IMG/VR virus record: IMGVR_UViG_3300025141_014699
Span: 1 to 46,616 of that record
Reading direction: 5' to 3' (one strand)
DNA from: a virus
DNA: 46,616 nucleotides
Each line of letters opens with the position of its first letter. Positions within the stretch are counted from its first letter, which is position 1. The notes beneath the pieces were generated by a model that was not told the origin of the DNA, did no database searches, and saw nothing but the letters and a program-made list of their open reading frames with translations. Below are positions 1-8,804 of this stretch, one piece after another. A program made the translations under genes and the position numbers.

Positions 1-1958
1 TATTTTTACTCTCAGGTTCAGGCGCATCGTCTCATGCCAATGAATCATCCTATACAGACCTAGCACTCTTCGTTTCCGGTGCAATTGGCTCAAAGGATAC
101 TTCTGTAAAAGGTACCTCTGTATTTGGCGGTGATGTTGTCATAAGTGGATCTCTATATGGCGGATCTCCAATGTCTGTTGGAAATACAACAGAGGTATCC
201 GGTGCACTTTATCTTCAAGATCAGGCATCAGCCCCTGGAATAGCTGATTCTGGTGGAAGTGTTCTATATTCAAGAGCTGGAACACTTTACTTCAAGCCAG
301 CAGGCGGCGCAGAGTCATCACTAGGTGGCGGATGGGTTGATGATGGAACAGTTGTAAGATTAGATACAATAACAGACAGAGTCGGCATCGGAACCACAAC
401 TCCGCGTGCAAATCTCGCTGTTAGAGATAGTGCGACTGGCGCTTCTTCAATTTTAATTAGTGGCAACTCAGCTACTAGCGCATCAATTTTCTTCACTGAA
501 GGAGGGGCTAGCCAAATTTCTCGAGGTGGAATTATTAGACACGGTAGCTCGCTGACTAGCGATCTGATGGCCCCGGCAAATAGTATCATTATAGTCAATA
601 GTTCATCTAACGGTTCTATAGTAATAAAAGGAAACATGGGTGACCAAAAACAGGTCGCCATGGCAACTTTTTCACCAAAAAGCTTTATAGCCCCTCATGC
701 AGGACCACAAATATTGTTTCTATCGGGAACGTCAGGCGATGGTAGCGACGATGATGTAACAAATGCAAATGACGTAAACTTCTGGGTATCAGGATCAATA
801 GGAAACAGAGGAAATATAGCTGATAGAGGAACATCAGTATTTGGCGGCGACGTAGCAGCTAGCGGCTCCATTTACTCTCTAAACACCCTAGACGTCTCAG
901 AATATATTAGACATATTGGAGACACTAATACAACAGTAAGATTTGAAACAGATAAGATAACTCTTAATCCCGGCGGTGTCTCGTATGCATCTTTTAATGC
1001 AAATGAAACCGCAATATCTCTTAATCCAGACCAGGCTTCAATTAGCACAATTATTCAGGGTCAAAATAAGATGGGTGTCGCAGTCGATGGATCACTCGAC
1101 AGGGTTCTTATTTTATCCGGCGGTGGTGGTACTAGCGTAGATGAATCTGATTATGTAGATACATCATTCTTTGTTTCAGGATCTGTAAACTCAAGAGGAA
1201 CACAAACAAGAGGAACATCACTCTTCGGCGGGGATATTGTCACTAGTGGCTCGATGTATGTATTGACTAATTCTCCAACAGCAGCACTTCACGTCAACGG
1301 TGCTGTAAAGATGGACGCTGATGTCACTCTTGGAAATGCAGCTAGTGACGATATTACCATTACAGGGAATGTAGCATCTAACATTATTTCTAAAACAAAT
1401 AATGCTTATGATCTTGGCAGCACTGCAAAGAAATGGGCAAATATACATACAACCACGTTATCAGGATCAACAATATCTAGCTATGAAGATTCAAATCTGT
1501 TAATTAAATCAGACGGAGATATTGTTTTTCGTATCGATGATGACAATAATGGATCAAACTCATTCCACTTCAGAAACGGTTCAGATACATCAGTTATCTC
1601 GCTAGATGAAGTTGGAAATATATCTACAGCTGGAAGTATAGAGACACTAGCTAGCGGAGATTTGACCATTAGTGGAAATTCTTTTCTCAATGGGAACACA
1701 ACACTTGGAAATGCATCTAGTGATGATATCACGTTTACTGGAAAAGCAGCATCTAGTCTTATTCCGAAAACAGATAGTACATATGATCTAGGTAGTGTGT
1801 CAAATAGATGGGCAAATATCTATACAGGTGACCTTCACCTTCGAAATGAGAAAGGTAATTGGACAATCCAAGAGGACACAGATAAGCTCATAGTTATCAA
1901 TAATATAACAGGTAAAAAATACAAAATGGTACTAGCGCCATTAGAGGAGAATGAATAA
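1..1958 (+). CDS. Repeat-rich tail fibre/adhesin, 5' partial
   Basis: The reading frame is open from base 3 through the ATG at 171 to the stop, and the stretch before that ATG encodes another copy of the module found twice later in the gene. The ATG is therefore internal and the real start lies left of the window. The visible product is about 650 residues, rich in Gly, Ser, Thr, Asn and Asp, with no enzymatic motif. It carries three copies of a module of about 52 residues ending in GTSVFGGD..SGS and two 42-residue units ending YDLGS....WANI.T. The C-terminus (YTGDLHLRNEKG, then a short charged tail) is a form I associate with marine phage fibre proteins. It overlaps the next fibre gene by one base, so the two are probably co-translated. 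The likely role is a trimeric beta-rich tail fibre, inferred from composition and context. Confidence 0.8.
   Translation, partial: FLLSGSGASSHANESSYTDLALFVSGAIGSKDTSVKGTSVFGGDVVISGSLYGGSPMSVGNTTEVSGALYLQDQASAPGIADSGGSVLYSRAGTLYFKPAGGAESSLGGGWVDDGTVVRLDTITDRVGIGTTTPRANLAVRDSATGASSILISGNSATSASIFFTEGGASQISRGGIIRHGSSLTSDLMAPANSIIIVNSSSNGSIVIKGNMGDQKQVAMATFSPKSFIAPHAGPQILFLSGTSGDGSDDDVTNANDVNFWVSGSIGNRGNIADRGTSVFGGDVAASGSIYSLNTLDVSEYIRHIGDTNTTVRFETDKITLNPGGVSYASFNANETAISLNPDQASISTIIQGQNKMGVAVDGSLDRVLILSGGGGTSVDESDYVDTSFFVSGSVNSRGTQTRGTSLFGGDIVTSGSMYVLTNSPTAALHVNGAVKMDADVTLGNAASDDITITGNVASNIISKTNNAYDLGSTAKKWANIHTTTLSGSTISSYEDSNLLIKSDGDIVFRIDDDNNGSNSFHFRNGSDTSVISLDEVGNISTAGSIETLASGDLTISGNSFLNGNTTLGNASSDDITFTGKAASSLIPKTDSTYDLGSVSNRWANIYTGDLHLRNEKGNWTIQEDTDKLIVINNITGKKYKMVLAPLEENE
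3..170 (+). repeat. Fibre module copy 1 of 6 (about 52 residues)
   Basis: First visible copy of a protein module with the pattern LSG, then an acidic stretch with a Tyr, then FVSG.IGS, GTSVFGGD and SGSLY. It is the copy that shows the first gene continues left of the window. Five more copies lie at 711-882, 1104-1262, 3605-3762, 4208-4363 and 5489-5650. Confidence 0.8.
711..882 (+). repeat. Fibre module copy 2 of 6
   Basis: A divergent copy of the LSG ... FWVSGSIG ... RGTSVFGGD ... SGSIY module. It has a longer acidic loop and lacks the Tyr-Thr pair of the other copies. Confidence 0.75.
1104..1262 (+). repeat. Fibre module copy 3 of 6
   Basis: Copy reading VLILSGGGG, DESDY, FFVSGSV, RGTSLFGGD, SGSMY. 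It is followed directly by the first 42-residue YDLGS unit. Confidence 0.8.
1326..1451 (+). repeat. 42-residue YDLGS unit, copy 1
   Basis: This unit begins TLGNAASDDIT and ends YDLGS....WANIHT. It aligns without gaps to the unit at 1701-1826, with most positions identical. This is an internal duplication in the fibre C-terminal part. Confidence 0.8.
1701..1826 (+). repeat. 42-residue YDLGS unit, copy 2
   Basis: Second copy, TLGNASSDDIT through YDLGS....WANIYT. It leads straight into the conserved TGDLHLRNEKG terminal motif of the fibre. Confidence 0.8.
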
Positions 1959-4900
1959 TGCCTATAGTAGGTCCAATATCAGCATCTGCTGGAAGTGTCT
2001 ATATTCCCGTAACAGGGTCTCTAGTGTTGATCGGAGAGTCAACGACATTTATAACTGGTAGCACACTTGTTACTGGAAGCATGATCATAACTGGATCTCT
2101 CATTACCTCTGGATCTACAACTATAACAGGTAGTACACTTATTACAGGAAGCATGATCATAACTGGGTCATTAACAGTGACCGGATCTGATACTTTTACA
2201 GTTCATGGCCCTTCAATATTTAATGGAAATATTGAGTCATCTGGGTTTGTTACTGCCTCTATGGGTCTATCCGGATCTTTGACAAGGCTAGTTAATGGAA
2301 CATCTTATCTCGCAGCTGGTGACAATATCACAATTACCTCTGCATCAAATGGGCAGGTTGTTGTCACCTCAGTTGGCGGATCACCTGGAGGATCTACTAC
2401 AGAGCTTCAATATAATAACGGGGGTGCATTCGATGGCGTAAGCGCATTCCAGTCTGATGGGACAAATATAACACTTCTCGACGCAGGCCAGCTTAGAATT
2501 GGAACAGGTACAGATCTTGTTATATCTTCATCAAATGATCAAGTTTACTTCGGCCTAAGCACAACTAATAAAGATCTGATCTTTACAAGCATCGAAGAAG
2601 AAATCATGAGAATTGATGAAAGTCACAACTCCGTTGCAATTGGGGTAAATGCCAACACTGTTGCAAAACTTCTAGTAGATGTCGAAGATGAGGAAGATGA
2701 TCACGGAATAAAGATTCAGCAAGCAGACAGCACAAACAGCAAAAGAGCGCTATGGATAGACTCCGCCGCTGCTGGAATATACATGACAGCAAAAGATGGT
2801 ATCCAGGTTGTAGTCAACGAAGACAATGGATACGGATTTTTAACATCTAGAAACAAGGCTACAGTCGATGCTCCGCTAGTCAAAATTAGAGATCAGCTGG
2901 GAGACGAATCTGCACTCAAAGTGATTCAAGAAAGCGCAGATACTTCTGCTTTTGCGATCGAAATTGCAAACGCTTCAGCCACAAAAACTACCCTGTCAGG
3001 ATCTGGACAGGTGGGCATTGGAAAGGGAACTACAGCATATAATGCAATGCTGCATGTCAAAGGAATAAGCAGAGGTGATGGGATTGTTCTTGAAGATGCC
3101 TCCTCCGCTGACATTGTTGTCAAGATGTATGAGAGCACAGATGACGGAGTAATTGATGTATACGCTAACAATTCCGTTACTGCTCGAATTCACGGAAACG
3201 GAACCAGCTACATAAATACAGGAGGAAACTTTGGTATTGGAACAGCTACTCCTGCACATGTCTTAAGTGTTGTTGGAGCAGTCAGTGCCTCACTCGGCCT
3301 AAGCGGATCTTTGACACGACTTGTCGATGGAACATCTTATCTGGCAGCTGGCACAAACGTAACAATTGCATCTGCATCTAATGGTCAAGTTACTATATCT
3401 TCAACAGGCGGATCAGGGTCTCCCGCAGGATCAGATACACAGATTCAGTATAACAATGCAGGTACGTTTGGAGCAATAGCAGCATTTACCTGGGATGACA
3501 CAAATCTCACTATAGATTCAGCAGCAAGACTTCAGTTTAGAGACAGTGATATCTACATAGAATCACCTGCTGATGGAAAGCTCAATATATCTTCTGACAG
3601 CAAGGTTCTTATTCTCTCAGGCGGTGGTGCTGGCAGCTTTGATGAAGCAGCTGCTTCTGATGTTAATTTCTATGTCTCTGGAACAGTAGGCTCAGCTAAG
3701 ACGGCAACTAGAGGAACCTCAGTCTTTGGCGGCGACGTTGTCATATCTGGCTCACTTTTCGGAGGAAGCCCACTTTCAATTGGAGGAGATTTGACAGTAA
3801 GCGGTTCTGTAATTTTGAGTGGGTCTTCTCCTACAGAGATTACAGGCAGCCTCTCAGTTACAGGCAGCATGGATGTATCTGGCTCGCTTACAGTTTCTGG
3901 ATCTGACACATTTACTGTCTACGGTCCTTCAGTTTTCAATGAGGGTGGAGCATCAGATAGCGATTTTAGGGTTGAAACAGATGGTGAAGATGAGGCTTTG
4001 TTCATAGACTCTGCTAATAACAAGCTTTACATTAATAAAGGTAATACCTCTTTTATAACAACCATTGGTGGTGCAGGAACTGCTGAGGCCTTGCGTGTTA
4101 ATGCTGGAGGTGTCGTCCTTAACATGAATGGACATGCTGCGAATGACTTTAGGGTTGAGACAAGCGGAAAAGAAAATGCAATCTTTGTTGATGCAGGAAC
4201 TGATCAAGTTCTTATTCTCTCCGGGGGCAGCCCTACAAGTAATAATGAGTCAAATTATTCTGATACTGTGTTCTTTGTTTCAGGCACAATAGGTTCAAGG
4301 GGAACGGCGACAAAGGGAACTTCTGTTTTCGGTGGTGACACAGTAATATCTGGATCGCTCTACCTCGATGAGCTCGCCGTTACCCCGGGTGTCATACCAG
4401 ATGGGACCGTGGCTGTATACGGTAAAGATGATAGTGGTGTTACAAAACTTTACTTTAAGAATGAATCTGGTGAAACAGAGATAGGTTCAGGTGGCGGGAG
4501 CGGAATCTCATGGGACGGTTCGACTGCAAATGGTATAGCTACATACAAAGATGCCGATGAGGCTACAGTAGAGGCAAACTTTACATTCAATGGCACAGAC
4601 GGCCTGATAGCTTCGGCAGGAAGGATGCAGTTTAGAGATTTGGGCTTGTTTATACATTCGCCTGCTGACGGTCAGCTGGCCATCGAGGCTGACACGACAC
4701 TATCACTTACCGGCTCTGGTGCGGCAATAAATGCTGTGGCTATAATGACAAATAATGTCGGCGGCGGCATAGATGTTGACTCTGGAACAGGGGGATATAA
4801 TAATACCTCGACGGGCGTCCTAGCCTTAAGCTCTTCCTTTAATGATCCCTCTGCGATTCAAATAACAGCAACTGCCGGCGGCATGGATATAACTTGTGAA

Positions 4901-6067
4901 GGTGCGGCGGGTGAAGATATTGACATAGCTAATGCTAACGGGTCAATTAGAATTGTAGCAGAAGAAAACGTACCAGACGCTATAGAGATAGTGGCTGCAC
5001 CTGGCGGAATTATTCTTAGTGCCAATGACACAACAAGCGGTATACAGATAGCTGCTGGAAATTCTGGTGTACCAGTTCTTATAGGTCACACAACATCAGA
5101 AACAACTGTTCAAGATAATCTTAGTGTAACAGGAAATCTGACTGTTAACGGAGCCTTAGCTGAGATATCTGGAACTCTCTCAATAGAGGCAACTGGAACA
5201 GAGGCAATCAGGATAAACAAGGAAGACGCTGACACAAGAGAAATAGTATTTGAGCAAAATGGATCTGATATAGCAAGTATTTTCTGTAATGCTGCAGAAA
5301 GCCTAAGAATTAAAAATGAAACTACAAATGGCACAATAACACTCCAGGCAAAGGATGCTTCAACTGTATTCAATATATTGACTATCGCAGGGGAAAACCA
5401 GTCTGTCGGAATTGGAACTACATCACCCGCTGGAGTTTTAGATGTGCAAGGAATACCTCCGGCACCCGGAGCCAATGCATCAAGTCAGGTATTTATTCTT
5501 TCTGGGTCTGGCTCGCCCATGTCTACAGATGAGTCACTTTATTCAGACACAGCACTTTTTGTATCCGGTGGCATAGGAACAAAAGATACAGCAATTAAAG
5601 GTACGTCTGTCTTCGGGGGAGATTTAGTTTCGTCAGGAAGCATCTTCGGAACAATGAAGCACTTCTATCACTTCTCTGCAAATGTAACAAATATTAACGA
5701 AAACTGGCTTAAGTCAGGTGGAAACGATGCTGGATCACCATTTGATCGTGGGAACCACCAGTGGATCGCACCATATGGAGGAAAATTACAGGCGGCTACT
5801 GTTAGATCTGATGCAACAGACGGAGTCAACTCATTAGACGTCAAATTCTACTCTTCACCCGGAGGAGATGCGACATCCGGCGGCACAACAAAAACTTCTA
5901 ATTTCATAATAAGCAGTACCGACATAGCTTTTTCTGATATTTTATTAGATCACTCAATAGCCCCGGGAGATTCACTGGGGGTTAGTGTTCAAAGAGCAGG
6001 GACTAATCCTGGAAAAGTTAATGTCACACTTATTGTCGAATATGACATAATGAGTAATATAATCTAA
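1958..6067 (+). CDS. Giant repeat-rich tail fibre/adhesin (1369 residues)
   Basis: This very long protein has the same Gly/Ser/Thr-rich style as its upstream neighbour and three further copies of the module of about 52 residues. Residues 33-80 are eight perfect hexapeptides of the form (T/S)GSxxx, which suggests a beta-solenoid or triple beta-helix shaft. A 62-64-residue unit beginning GLSGSLTRLV occurs twice (near residues 103 and 447). The last 140 or so residues, from MKHFYHFSANV onward, are non-repetitive and could be a receptor-binding tip. No catalytic motif or signal peptide is visible. The start ATG overlaps the previous stop by one base. A fibre role is inferred from repeats, size and neighbours; it could also be a giant baseplate-attached adhesin. 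Confidence 0.85.
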   Translation: MPIVGPISASAGSVYIPVTGSLVLIGESTTFITGSTLVTGSMIITGSLITSGSTTITGSTLITGSMIITGSLTVTGSDTFTVHGPSIFNGNIESSGFVTASMGLSGSLTRLVNGTSYLAAGDNITITSASNGQVVVTSVGGSPGGSTTELQYNNGGAFDGVSAFQSDGTNITLLDAGQLRIGTGTDLVISSSNDQVYFGLSTTNKDLIFTSIEEEIMRIDESHNSVAIGVNANTVAKLLVDVEDEEDDHGIKIQQADSTNSKRALWIDSAAAGIYMTAKDGIQVVVNEDNGYGFLTSRNKATVDAPLVKIRDQLGDESALKVIQESADTSAFAIEIANASATKTTLSGSGQVGIGKGTTAYNAMLHVKGISRGDGIVLEDASSADIVVKMYESTDDGVIDVYANNSVTARIHGNGTSYINTGGNFGIGTATPAHVLSVVGAVSASLGLSGSLTRLVDGTSYLAAGTNVTIASASNGQVTISSTGGSGSPAGSDTQIQYNNAGTFGAIAAFTWDDTNLTIDSAARLQFRDSDIYIESPADGKLNISSDSKVLILSGGGAGSFDEAAASDVNFYVSGTVGSAKTATRGTSVFGGDVVISGSLFGGSPLSIGGDLTVSGSVILSGSSPTEITGSLSVTGSMDVSGSLTVSGSDTFTVYGPSVFNEGGASDSDFRVETDGEDEALFIDSANNKLYINKGNTSFITTIGGAGTAEALRVNAGGVVLNMNGHAANDFRVETSGKENAIFVDAGTDQVLILSGGSPTSNNESNYSDTVFFVSGTIGSRGTATKGTSVFGGDTVISGSLYLDELAVTPGVIPDGTVAVYGKDDSGVTKLYFKNESGETEIGSGGGSGISWDGSTANGIATYKDADEATVEANFTFNGTDGLIASAGRMQFRDLGLFIHSPADGQLAIEADTTLSLTGSGAAINAVAIMTNNVGGGIDVDSGTGGYNNTSTGVLALSSSFNDPSAIQITATAGGMDITCEGAAGEDIDIANANGSIRIVAEENVPDAIEIVAAPGGIILSANDTTSGIQIAAGNSGVPVLIGHTTSETTVQDNLSVTGNLTVNGALAEISGTLSIEATGTEAIRINKEDADTREIVFEQNGSDIASIFCNAAESLRIKNETTNGTITLQAKDASTVFNILTIAGENQSVGIGTTSPAGVLDVQGIPPAPGANASSQVFILSGSGSPMSTDESLYSDTALFVSGGIGTKDTAIKGTSVFGGDLVSSGSIFGTMKHFYHFSANVTNINENWLKSGGNDAGSPFDRGNHQWIAPYGGKLQAATVRSDATDGVNSLDVKFYSSPGGDATSGGTTKTSNFIISSTDIAFSDILLDHSIAPGDSLGVSVQRAGTNPGKVNVTLIVEYDIMSNII
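2054..2197 (+). repeat. Hexapeptide TGSxxx array, 8 units
   Basis: Eight consecutive six-residue units of the form (T/S)GSxxx (TGSTLV, TGSMII, TGSLIT, SGSTTI, TGSTLI, TGSMII, TGSLTV, TGSDTF) run without interruption through residues 33-80. The DNA shows a 72-base direct repeat (2051-2100 and 2123-2172), so four units were copied as a block. A shorter degenerate run of the same kind occurs near 3790-3910. Confidence 0.9.
2264..2449 (+). repeat. 62-residue GLSGSLTRL unit, copy 1
   Basis: This unit runs from GLSGSLTRLVNGTSYLAAG to the LQYNNGGAF.G..AF motif. It is closely matched by the unit at 3296-3487. Confidence 0.85.
3296..3487 (+). repeat. 64-residue GLSGSLTRL unit, copy 2
   Basis: Second copy, two residues longer, with the same start (GLSGSLTRLVDGTSYLAAG) and end (IQYNNAGTFG...AF). 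Confidence 0.85.
3605..3762 (+). repeat. Fibre module copy 4 of 6
   Basis: Copy reading VLILSGGGAG, FYVSGTVGS, RGTSVFGGDVVISGSLF. It is the first copy in the second fibre gene. Confidence 0.8.
4208..4363 (+). repeat. Fibre module copy 5 of 6
   Basis: Copy reading VLILSGGSP, NESNYSDT, FFVSGTIGS, KGTSVFGGD, ISGSLY. It is close to the apparent consensus. Confidence 0.8.
5489..5650 (+). repeat. Fibre module copy 6 of 6
   Basis: Last copy (VFILSGSGSP, DESLYSDT, LFVSGGIGT, KGTSVFGGD, SGSIF). It joins directly to the non-repetitive C-terminal tip of the giant fibre. Confidence 0.8.
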
Positions 6068-6079
6068 TAAGAAATCTAA

Positions 6080-6085
6080 TATAAA
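6080..6085 (+). promoter_or_regulatory. Possible late promoter/-10 element TATAAA
   Basis: The 70-base gap between the giant fibre gene and the glycan island contains TATAAACTA, resembling a T4-type late promoter (TATAAATA) or a -10 box. There is no good -35 element. The sequence is AT-rich, so chance is a real possibility. It would drive the start of the island. Confidence 0.3.
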
Positions 6086-6125
6086 CTAGCACACCTCTAG
6101 GCTGTAATATTTCATTGCAATTGTC

Positions 6126-6131
6126 AAGGAG
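6126..6131 (+). promoter_or_regulatory. Ribosome binding site for a TTG start
   Basis: A strong AAGGAG lies six bases before TTG at 6138. It supports this non-ATG start for the first island gene, since no ATG is well placed nearby. Confidence 0.7.
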
Positions 6132-6137
6132 AGTACT

Positions 6138-8102
6138 TTGTTTAGTAGCCCATTTGAAAATCAAGAGACCCCAGTCTCCATTCCAGATCACACTGACGTA
6201 GTTTTTGTTTCTGATCTTTTTTCTAGTGACCACGTAGGTGGAGCAGAGCTTACAACAGATGCCATCATAGATGCTTCTCCGCTTAGTGTTTTCAGGCTAC
6301 ATTCAAAAGATGTAAATGAAAAAACACTGAGCGAGGGAATAGAAAAATATTGGATATTTGGAAATTTTGCATCAATGAACCTAGATCTTCTTCCAGGAAT
6401 CATATCACAGATAAAGTATTCTATTGTTGAATATGACTATAAATACTGCAAATATAGATCACCTGAAAAGCACTTTTTTGCAGAATCTAAACCATGCGAT
6501 TGCAATGAGGATATGCATGGCAAAATGATATCTGCATTTTATTATGGGGCAAAATCTCTATGGTGGATGTCAACAGCACAAAAGGAAGTATACCATTCTT
6601 TATTTCCATTCTTGGGAGAGGTAAAAAATACAGTTTTATCTTCTGTATTTTCACGAGAATTTTTTGAAAAAGCTGCTGAGCTTTCATCAATAGCAGAGAA
6701 GAAAATAGAAGCTGGAGAAGCATCAAGAGATAAGTGGATAGTAGTAGGATCAACTTCTTGGATAAAGGGGGTAGATGATTCTATAAAATACTGTGTAGAT
6801 AACGGTTTAGACTATGAGCTTGTAGAGAACATGAACTATGATGATTTGCTTGAAAAGCTATCTACTGCACACGGTCTAGTGTTTTTGCCAAAGGGCGGAG
6901 ATACTTGTCCACGAATTACAATAGAGGCAAAGATTCTGGGATGTAAGCTTGTTCTTAATGAAAATGTCCAACATGCAAATGAAAAATGGTTTATGACAGA
7001 GGATATTAAAGAGTTTGGAGAGTATCTCTACTCAGCAAGAGAGCGATTCTGGCATGGAATATCAAAAGATGTAAATCACAAACCTACAATAAGCGGGTAT
7101 ACAACTACGCGTAATTGTTTAAATCAAAACTATCCTTTCCAGGAGTCTATATTGTCTTTAATTGGGTTCTGTGACCAGGTTGTAGTTGTTGATGGTGGTT
7201 CAACAGACGGAACATGGGAAGTACTACAGAAGCTGACAGAGGCCCACGAAAAGCTAATAATACACCAGCAGACAAGAGATTGGGAAAATACTAGATTCGC
7301 TGTATTTGACGGTCTTCAAAAGGCTCTAGCAAGAGCTCTTTGTACTGGAGAATTTTGCTGGCAACAAGACTCTGATGAGATAGTTCATGAAGATGATTAT
7401 GATAAAATACTCAGTCTTGTGAATCAGGCGCCTAAAAATATGGATCTAATAGCACTTCCTGTTATTGAATTCTGGGGATCAAAGAATAAAATTAGAATTG
7501 ATTCAACGCCATGGAAATGGAGATTGTCACGAAATAGACCCCATATAACGCATGGAATACCAGAAAATCTTAGACAATTTGACAGTGAGGGAAATCTCTA
7601 TGCACTACCTGGGACAGATGGCTGTGATTATGTTAGAAGTGATACATACGAACCTATTCCATTTGCAAATTTTTACACAGCTGAAATTCATCAAATTAGA
7701 GAATCTGCACTATCCGGGGATGAGACATCTTTATCATCTTATAAAGAAATTTTTAATAATGTGAAAAATCAGCTTCCGTCAATTTATCATTATTCCTGGT
7801 TCGATCTTGAAAGAAAAATAAAAACATATAAAAATTATTGGTCCAAGCACTGGCAAAGTCTCTATAATATGGATCAAGAAGATATCCCAGACAATAATAT
7901 GTTTTTTAATAAAAAATGGTCAAAAGTAACAGATGCAGAAATAAAAAAACTAGCAAAGAAACTAGAAAAAGAAATGGGCGGCTGGATATTTCACACAAGA
8001 GTAGACTTTAGCAATCCGACACCAAGCATTGTTTTTGAAGAAGATCATCCGGAAGTCATCAAATCTTGGATAAAAAAAGAAGAAAAAATACAGATAGGAT
8101 AA
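6138..8102 (+). CDS. GT4-GT2 two-domain glycosyltransferase
   Basis: The start is TTG behind a strong AAGGAG. Residues 20-310 form a GT-B-like domain: a Gly-rich entry (SDHVGGAE), a typical second-domain strand (WIVVGSTSWIKG, near residue 200) and PKGGDTCPRITIEAKILGC. From about residue 316 a GT-A family 2 domain begins, with VVVDGGSTDGTWE near 349 and the metal-binding type motif QQDSDE near 409. The tail (about 560-654) is Lys-rich and unassigned. It is probably a cytoplasmic bifunctional enzyme adding two sugars in a row; donor and acceptor cannot be read from sequence. It opens the glycan island and is followed four bases later by another GT2 gene. Confidence 0.85.
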   Translation: MFSSPFENQETPVSIPDHTDVVFVSDLFSSDHVGGAELTTDAIIDASPLSVFRLHSKDVNEKTLSEGIEKYWIFGNFASMNLDLLPGIISQIKYSIVEYDYKYCKYRSPEKHFFAESKPCDCNEDMHGKMISAFYYGAKSLWWMSTAQKEVYHSLFPFLGEVKNTVLSSVFSREFFEKAAELSSIAEKKIEAGEASRDKWIVVGSTSWIKGVDDSIKYCVDNGLDYELVENMNYDDLLEKLSTAHGLVFLPKGGDTCPRITIEAKILGCKLVLNENVQHANEKWFMTEDIKEFGEYLYSARERFWHGISKDVNHKPTISGYTTTRNCLNQNYPFQESILSLIGFCDQVVVVDGGSTDGTWEVLQKLTEAHEKLIIHQQTRDWENTRFAVFDGLQKALARALCTGEFCWQQDSDEIVHEDDYDKILSLVNQAPKNMDLIALPVIEFWGSKNKIRIDSTPWKWRLSRNRPHITHGIPENLRQFDSEGNLYALPGTDGCDYVRSDTYEPIPFANFYTAEIHQIRESALSGDETSLSSYKEIFNNVKNQLPSIYHYSWFDLERKIKTYKNYWSKHWQSLYNMDQEDIPDNNMFFNKKWSKVTDAEIKKLAKKLEKEMGGWIFHTRVDFSNPTPSIVFEEDHPEVIKSWIKKEEKIQIG

Positions 8103-8105
8103 AAA

Positions 8106-8804
8106 ATGGAAGTAATCTTTGTAGTACCGTGCTTCAATATGAGTAGAAACTTTGAGGCGCTGGTAAAATCTATGATCTCTCAGAAAGACGACAGGTGGCG
8201 ATGTATCTTTATAGATGATATGTCAACTGATGATACCTGGGAATGCATGTCGGTCTTTAGTCATAAAAAGTTTAGTGCAATTAAAAATAATGAAAAAAAG
8301 TTTGCATTAAAAAATATAGTTGAAAATTCAAGGTTATTTCAAGAAAGAAATGATGTAATAATAGCAGTCATAGATGGAGATGATATGCTATGCAATGAAA
8401 ATACAGTATCTCTTCTTATTAATGAATATGACAAAGGGGCAGATGTCGTGTGGACAGCACATAAGTGGGATATAAATGGAATGAATATTTCAAAAGAAAT
8501 GCCTCCCAGTGTAGATCCGTATGCATGGCCATGGTCAAGCTCACATCTTCGATCATTTAAAGCAACTCTATTAAAGCAAATATCAGATAATAATTTTAAA
8601 AATACAACAGGAGAGTGGTTTAAAAGAGGATATGATCAAGCTCTTATGCTTCCTATACTAAGCGGAACATCAAATAGATCTTTTTTAAACACTGTTTGTT
8701 ATCAGTATAATATTAACTCTGTATCAATGAAAGAAAGATCTTGGGAAGAGCATGATCAAATATCTACAATTAATATAGTTAGAGCGCGTGGGTTTTTATC
8801 CTAA
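8106..8804 (+). CDS. Family 2 glycosyltransferase
   Basis: This is a single GT-A domain of 232 residues. VIFVVPCFNMSRN opens the fold, IDDMSTDDTWE (near 36) fits the nucleotide-binding strand, and AVIDGDDML (near 89) carries the acidic DxD-type metal site. No membrane segment is visible, so it is probably soluble. It lies between a GT4-GT2 fusion and a GT4 gene and overlaps the latter by one base, consistent with translational coupling. The sugar specificity is unknown. Confidence 0.85.
   Translation: MEVIFVVPCFNMSRNFEALVKSMISQKDDRWRCIFIDDMSTDDTWECMSVFSHKKFSAIKNNEKKFALKNIVENSRLFQERNDVIIAVIDGDDMLCNENTVSLLINEYDKGADVVWTAHKWDINGMNISKEMPPSVDPYAWPWSSSHLRSFKATLLKQISDNNFKNTTGEWFKRGYDQALMLPILSGTSNRSFLNTVCYQYNINSVSMKERSWEEHDQISTINIVRARGFLS

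Noticed and set aside
171-1958. ATG at 171 as the true start of the first fibre gene
   Set aside because: The frame is open to base 3 and the upstream part encodes a full copy of the fibre module, so the gene begins outside the window.
6438-6445. TATAAATA, a perfect T4-type late promoter core
   Set aside because: It lies inside the first glycosyltransferase gene with no gene start shortly downstream, so it is probably chance.
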